64,000 nt of DNA from Trema orientale (taxonomy: Eukaryota > Streptophyta > Magnoliopsida > Rosales > Cannabaceae), in the NCBI GenBank assembly GCA_002914845.1, contig JXTC01000050.1:540288-604287 (forward strand). The letters run 5' to 3'. The notes beneath the pieces were generated by a model. The model did not search any database and had not been told where the DNA came from. It saw only the letters and a program-made list of their open reading frames with translations. Numbering within the stretch: the stretch's first letter is position 1; every line of letters starts with the position of its first letter. This document shows, piece after piece, positions 61,890-64,000 of this stretch. The position numbers and the translations under genes were made by a program.

Positions 61890-61916
61890 TCAGGAACCCA
61901 TGGAAGACATTTGCAT
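61890..61916 (-). other. Upstream ORF in the ABC1 kinase leader
   Basis: An eight-codon reading frame (MQMSSMGS, then stop) ends 13 bases before the chosen start codon and contains three ATGs. If the mature leader includes it, it could reduce translation of the main frame. The frame is visible; use as a uORF is inference and depends on the transcription start. Confidence 0.4.
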
Positions 61917-62191
61917 CACAGATGTTTGTTCTAATGCCTAAGTGAAGCCTTTAGCTTTGTGAATCGCAAATTAAGCATTTAACCGAATTTTCAAGCAGAG
62001 AGAGAGGGAGAGAGTGACCAGTGTTGTGTGTCTGCTTGGGGGCCGAGGAAATTGCCACGTTTTGGACCCTCTGCAATCGTCAAGGACGCCAATTAGCCTA
62101 GGAATTTTGTTTAGTCCGGGCTTTTTTTTTTAAAAAAGGTTAATTATTATAAAAAGAAACATAGTCAGGCTAGTTTATTACTTTGAGAAAA

Positions 62192-62375
62192 GAATAATGC
62201 TATGGGGCACCAGTGGTGCCCAGCACCACAGTGATGTGTCAGTTTGTCACTGGTTAATCATAATTATAATTTAAGTGGGGCCTATGTGGGACCCAGTTTG
62301 TTAATTAAATCATCAAGTGACAAACAGACATGTCACTGTGGTGCCGGGCACCACTGGTGCCCCATAGCATTGCTC
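62192..62375. mobile_element. MULE-type MITE upstream of the ABC1 kinase gene
   Basis: The 184-bp element has inverted repeats of about 49 bp, starting GAATAATGCTATGGGGCACC on the left and, in reverse complement, GAGCAATGCTATGGGGCACC on the right, with about five differences. The 9-bp direct repeat TTGAGAAAA at 62183-62191 and 62376-62384 is the target duplication, as expected for Mutator-type transposition. It lies about 315 bases upstream of the kinase start codon, in promoter range. Confidence 0.9.
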
Positions 62376-62389
62376 TTGAGAAAATTACT

Positions 62390-62935
62390 TGTATGTTTTA
62401 AAAATTATAATTAAATATTCTTTTTTTTTTAAGTTTTAGTCGTAAAATATACTATATTCTCATTTTTATCATTAAGTGAATTGGATATTTAGCTATAAAT
62501 TTTTAAGTTTGGCTACATACTAAGTTTTGAGCTTAAAAAATAGCTAGTTAGCCCTAGTTACTTACTGATATAACCACACTAAATAGAGCAATGTTATATT
62601 CTAAAAAAAAAAAGTTAGAGCAATTTTAGGGGTCTTATAGCACAATGAGTTAATGACCGAATTTTAGACCTAATTTAAGTAAATATCCGTTTTTCAAATG
62701 TTATAACAAAATGTCAGGTATATATGTTATATACCAAGGGTAAAATATTATATACCAAGCATAAAAATTTATATACTCAGTATATTAATTGAAATTAGTT
62801 GATAAATATATCTACCAAGTGTAAAATTATTGGTCATCCACCTAAATATCTGGATATTTAGCTATAAAATTTAAAAAATGAATATATACTTAATTAAATT
62901 TAAAATATTAGTCATCCACCTAAAATTCTCTTTTT
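62390..62935. repeat. AT-rich dispersed repeat, copies 4 and 5
   Basis: A forward piece (62390-62560, with TTAGCTATAAATTTTTAAGTTT and AAAAAATAGCTAG) is followed by a reverse copy (62640-62935, ending TTAGTCATCCACCTAAAATTC). Both share blocks with the copies at 24.26, 38.96 and 63.72 kb. Confidence 0.55.
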
Positions 62936-63090
62936 AGGGGTAATCTAGCACCACAATGACATGTCTGTCACATTCTAATTAATAAATTGGGTCCCACATA
63001 AGTCCCACCTGAATTATAATTATAATTAGTCAGTGATATACTAACACATCATATGGTACTAAGAATCACCGGTGCCAATAGCATTATTTT
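62935..63090 (-). mobile_element. Diverged second copy of the 62.2-kb MULE MITE
   Basis: In reverse orientation it repeats AATAATGCTATTGGCACC, GACTTATGTGGGACCC and GACATGTCATTGTGGTGC in the order of the 62192-62375 element, with many changes. No target duplication is left. Confidence 0.65.
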
Positions 63091-63369
63091 ACTAAATACA
63101 TGTTTCGCATTTGCACCTTTTTTTCAAAAACAAATTCTACAAATTGTATTATATAGTACACATTTCTATTTTCCTTTTTTTCTTTAAAAAAAAAAGGTAT
63201 TCTACGCTAATACTTTATTATAAGAAGTAAGGGACATTTTTGCATACAATTGCTGTTCTCAAATCAAAAAAAGATATTTTACATTCATTTTGGCATTGTA
63301 TTTTTCCAATTTTAACAATCAATTTGGAGAAATTATTCCAAAAAATATGCTACAATCGATAATTTATAA

Positions 63370-63668
63370 TTAGGGCTAGTTTGGTATTGTTATGATGTGA
63401 GTAAGAAGCAGTTGTGAGAAATAAAGTTTATGCATTTAGTAAATATAATTTACAAAATCACTGTGCTATTTAAAAGGCATCTAAATATTTGGTAAACTAT
63501 AAATTATGTATCTCTAAAATGATATTTTAGATAAATTTGTATTATAAGCAGAATTAGCTTGGAAAAATAACATTTATAATGCTTCTCAAATTTCGCTTAA
63601 AATAGCGATTACACAGCAATTTTTAAAATCTGCTGACCAAAAGTATAGACTTACCAAACAACTCTTTA
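63370..63668. mobile_element. Possible hAT-like MITE
   Basis: Left end AGGGCTAGTTTGGTATTG and right end (reverse complement) AAAGAGTTGTTTGGTAAGTC are imperfect inverted repeats around a GTTTGGTA core typical of plant hAT MITEs; AAGCAGTTGTGAG and CTGCTGACC inner parts also fit. Target duplication unresolved. Confidence 0.45.
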
Positions 63669-63721
63669 TCCTTATTTTTTCTCCTAACATTTTTAAAAGG
63701 TAAAAGTAGCATATAGAAATA

Positions 63722-64000
63722 AGAGAAATTTAGGTGGATGACCAATATTTTAAATTTGATTAAGTAGATGTCTATTTTTTAAATTTTATAGCTAAATGTC
63801 CAGGTATATATATTTTTACACTTGGTAGATAAACATATCTATCAATTTCAGTTACTGTACTGAAATGTACTGGGTATATAATTTTTTGTACTTAGTATAT
63901 AAAATTTTACACTTGGTATATAAAGATATATATCGGAGATTTTGCTATAACATTTGACAAATGAATATTTACTTAAATTGAGCCCAAAATTTGGTCATAT
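63722..64000 (+). repeat. AT-rich dispersed repeat, copy 6 (cut by window end)
   Basis: Starts AGAGAAATTTAGGTGGATGACC, continues with TTTTATAGCTAAATGTCCAG and ACTTGGTATATAAAGATATA, and is still matching other copies (AAAATTTGGTCATAT) at the last base. It is the clearest member of the family here. Confidence 0.65.

Overview
The window is AT-rich nuclear DNA from a flowering plant, most likely a core eudicot. The signs are spliced genes with GT-AG introns, plant-only families (GLUTAMINE DUMPER, a WIN2-type PP2C, an ABC1-like kinase), and typical plant mobile DNA: Copia and L1 remnants, a Helitron, hAT and Mutator relatives, and tRNA-derived SINEs. I cannot name the species. One unresolved base (N) lies at 57955.

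Three protein-coding genes are well supported, all on the minus strand. They are a single-exon GLUTAMINE DUMPER gene (11177 to 10584), a PP2C phosphatase with eight coding exons plus a 5' UTR exon (start 46146, stop 43071, 292 residues), and an ABC1/ADCK/COQ8-like atypical kinase with fourteen exons (start 61876, stop 54348, 741 residues). I rebuilt both spliced genes exon by exon with frame kept throughout. From memory, Arabidopsis has the same three families close together on chromosome 5 (around At5g24920 to At5g24970), so this looks like an old conserved block stretched here by transposons. The genes do not form one pathway: amino-acid export control, Ser/Thr dephosphorylation (defence-linked in the family), and probably organellar isoprenoid or redox control.

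Layout. 1-3.4 kb: a GC-rich palindrome, a hairpin MITE and a long degenerate minisatellite, perhaps inside an inverted-repeat element. 5-8.6 kb: retroposon-like fragments. 9.5-11.5 kb: the GDU gene and flanks. 15.0-19.9 kb: a nest with a Helitron, a solo LTR with a 5-bp target duplication, and a dead hAT transposase. 24-29 kb: two inverted copies of an element carrying a TCAAGAATC minisatellite, tandem MITEs and an LTR-like fragment. 30.4-35.1 kb: a deleted Copia element with both LTRs, then an L1 ORF2 pseudogene split by another insertion. 39.3-42.2 kb: tandem duplications, a GTCGTTT-rich degenerate repeat and a long-TIR MULE. 43-47 kb: the PP2C gene. 48.6-52.1 kb: a SINE, a MULE-type MITE and a retroposon copy. 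54.3-61.9 kb: the ABC1 kinase gene, with a SINE and a MITE in its introns. 62-64 kb: a MULE MITE and several copies of an AT-rich dispersed repeat.

I found no convincing new biological system. The value lies in the gene models, the well-bounded transposon insertions and some unexplained repeat structures. tRNA, rRNA and CRISPR loci were not seen.
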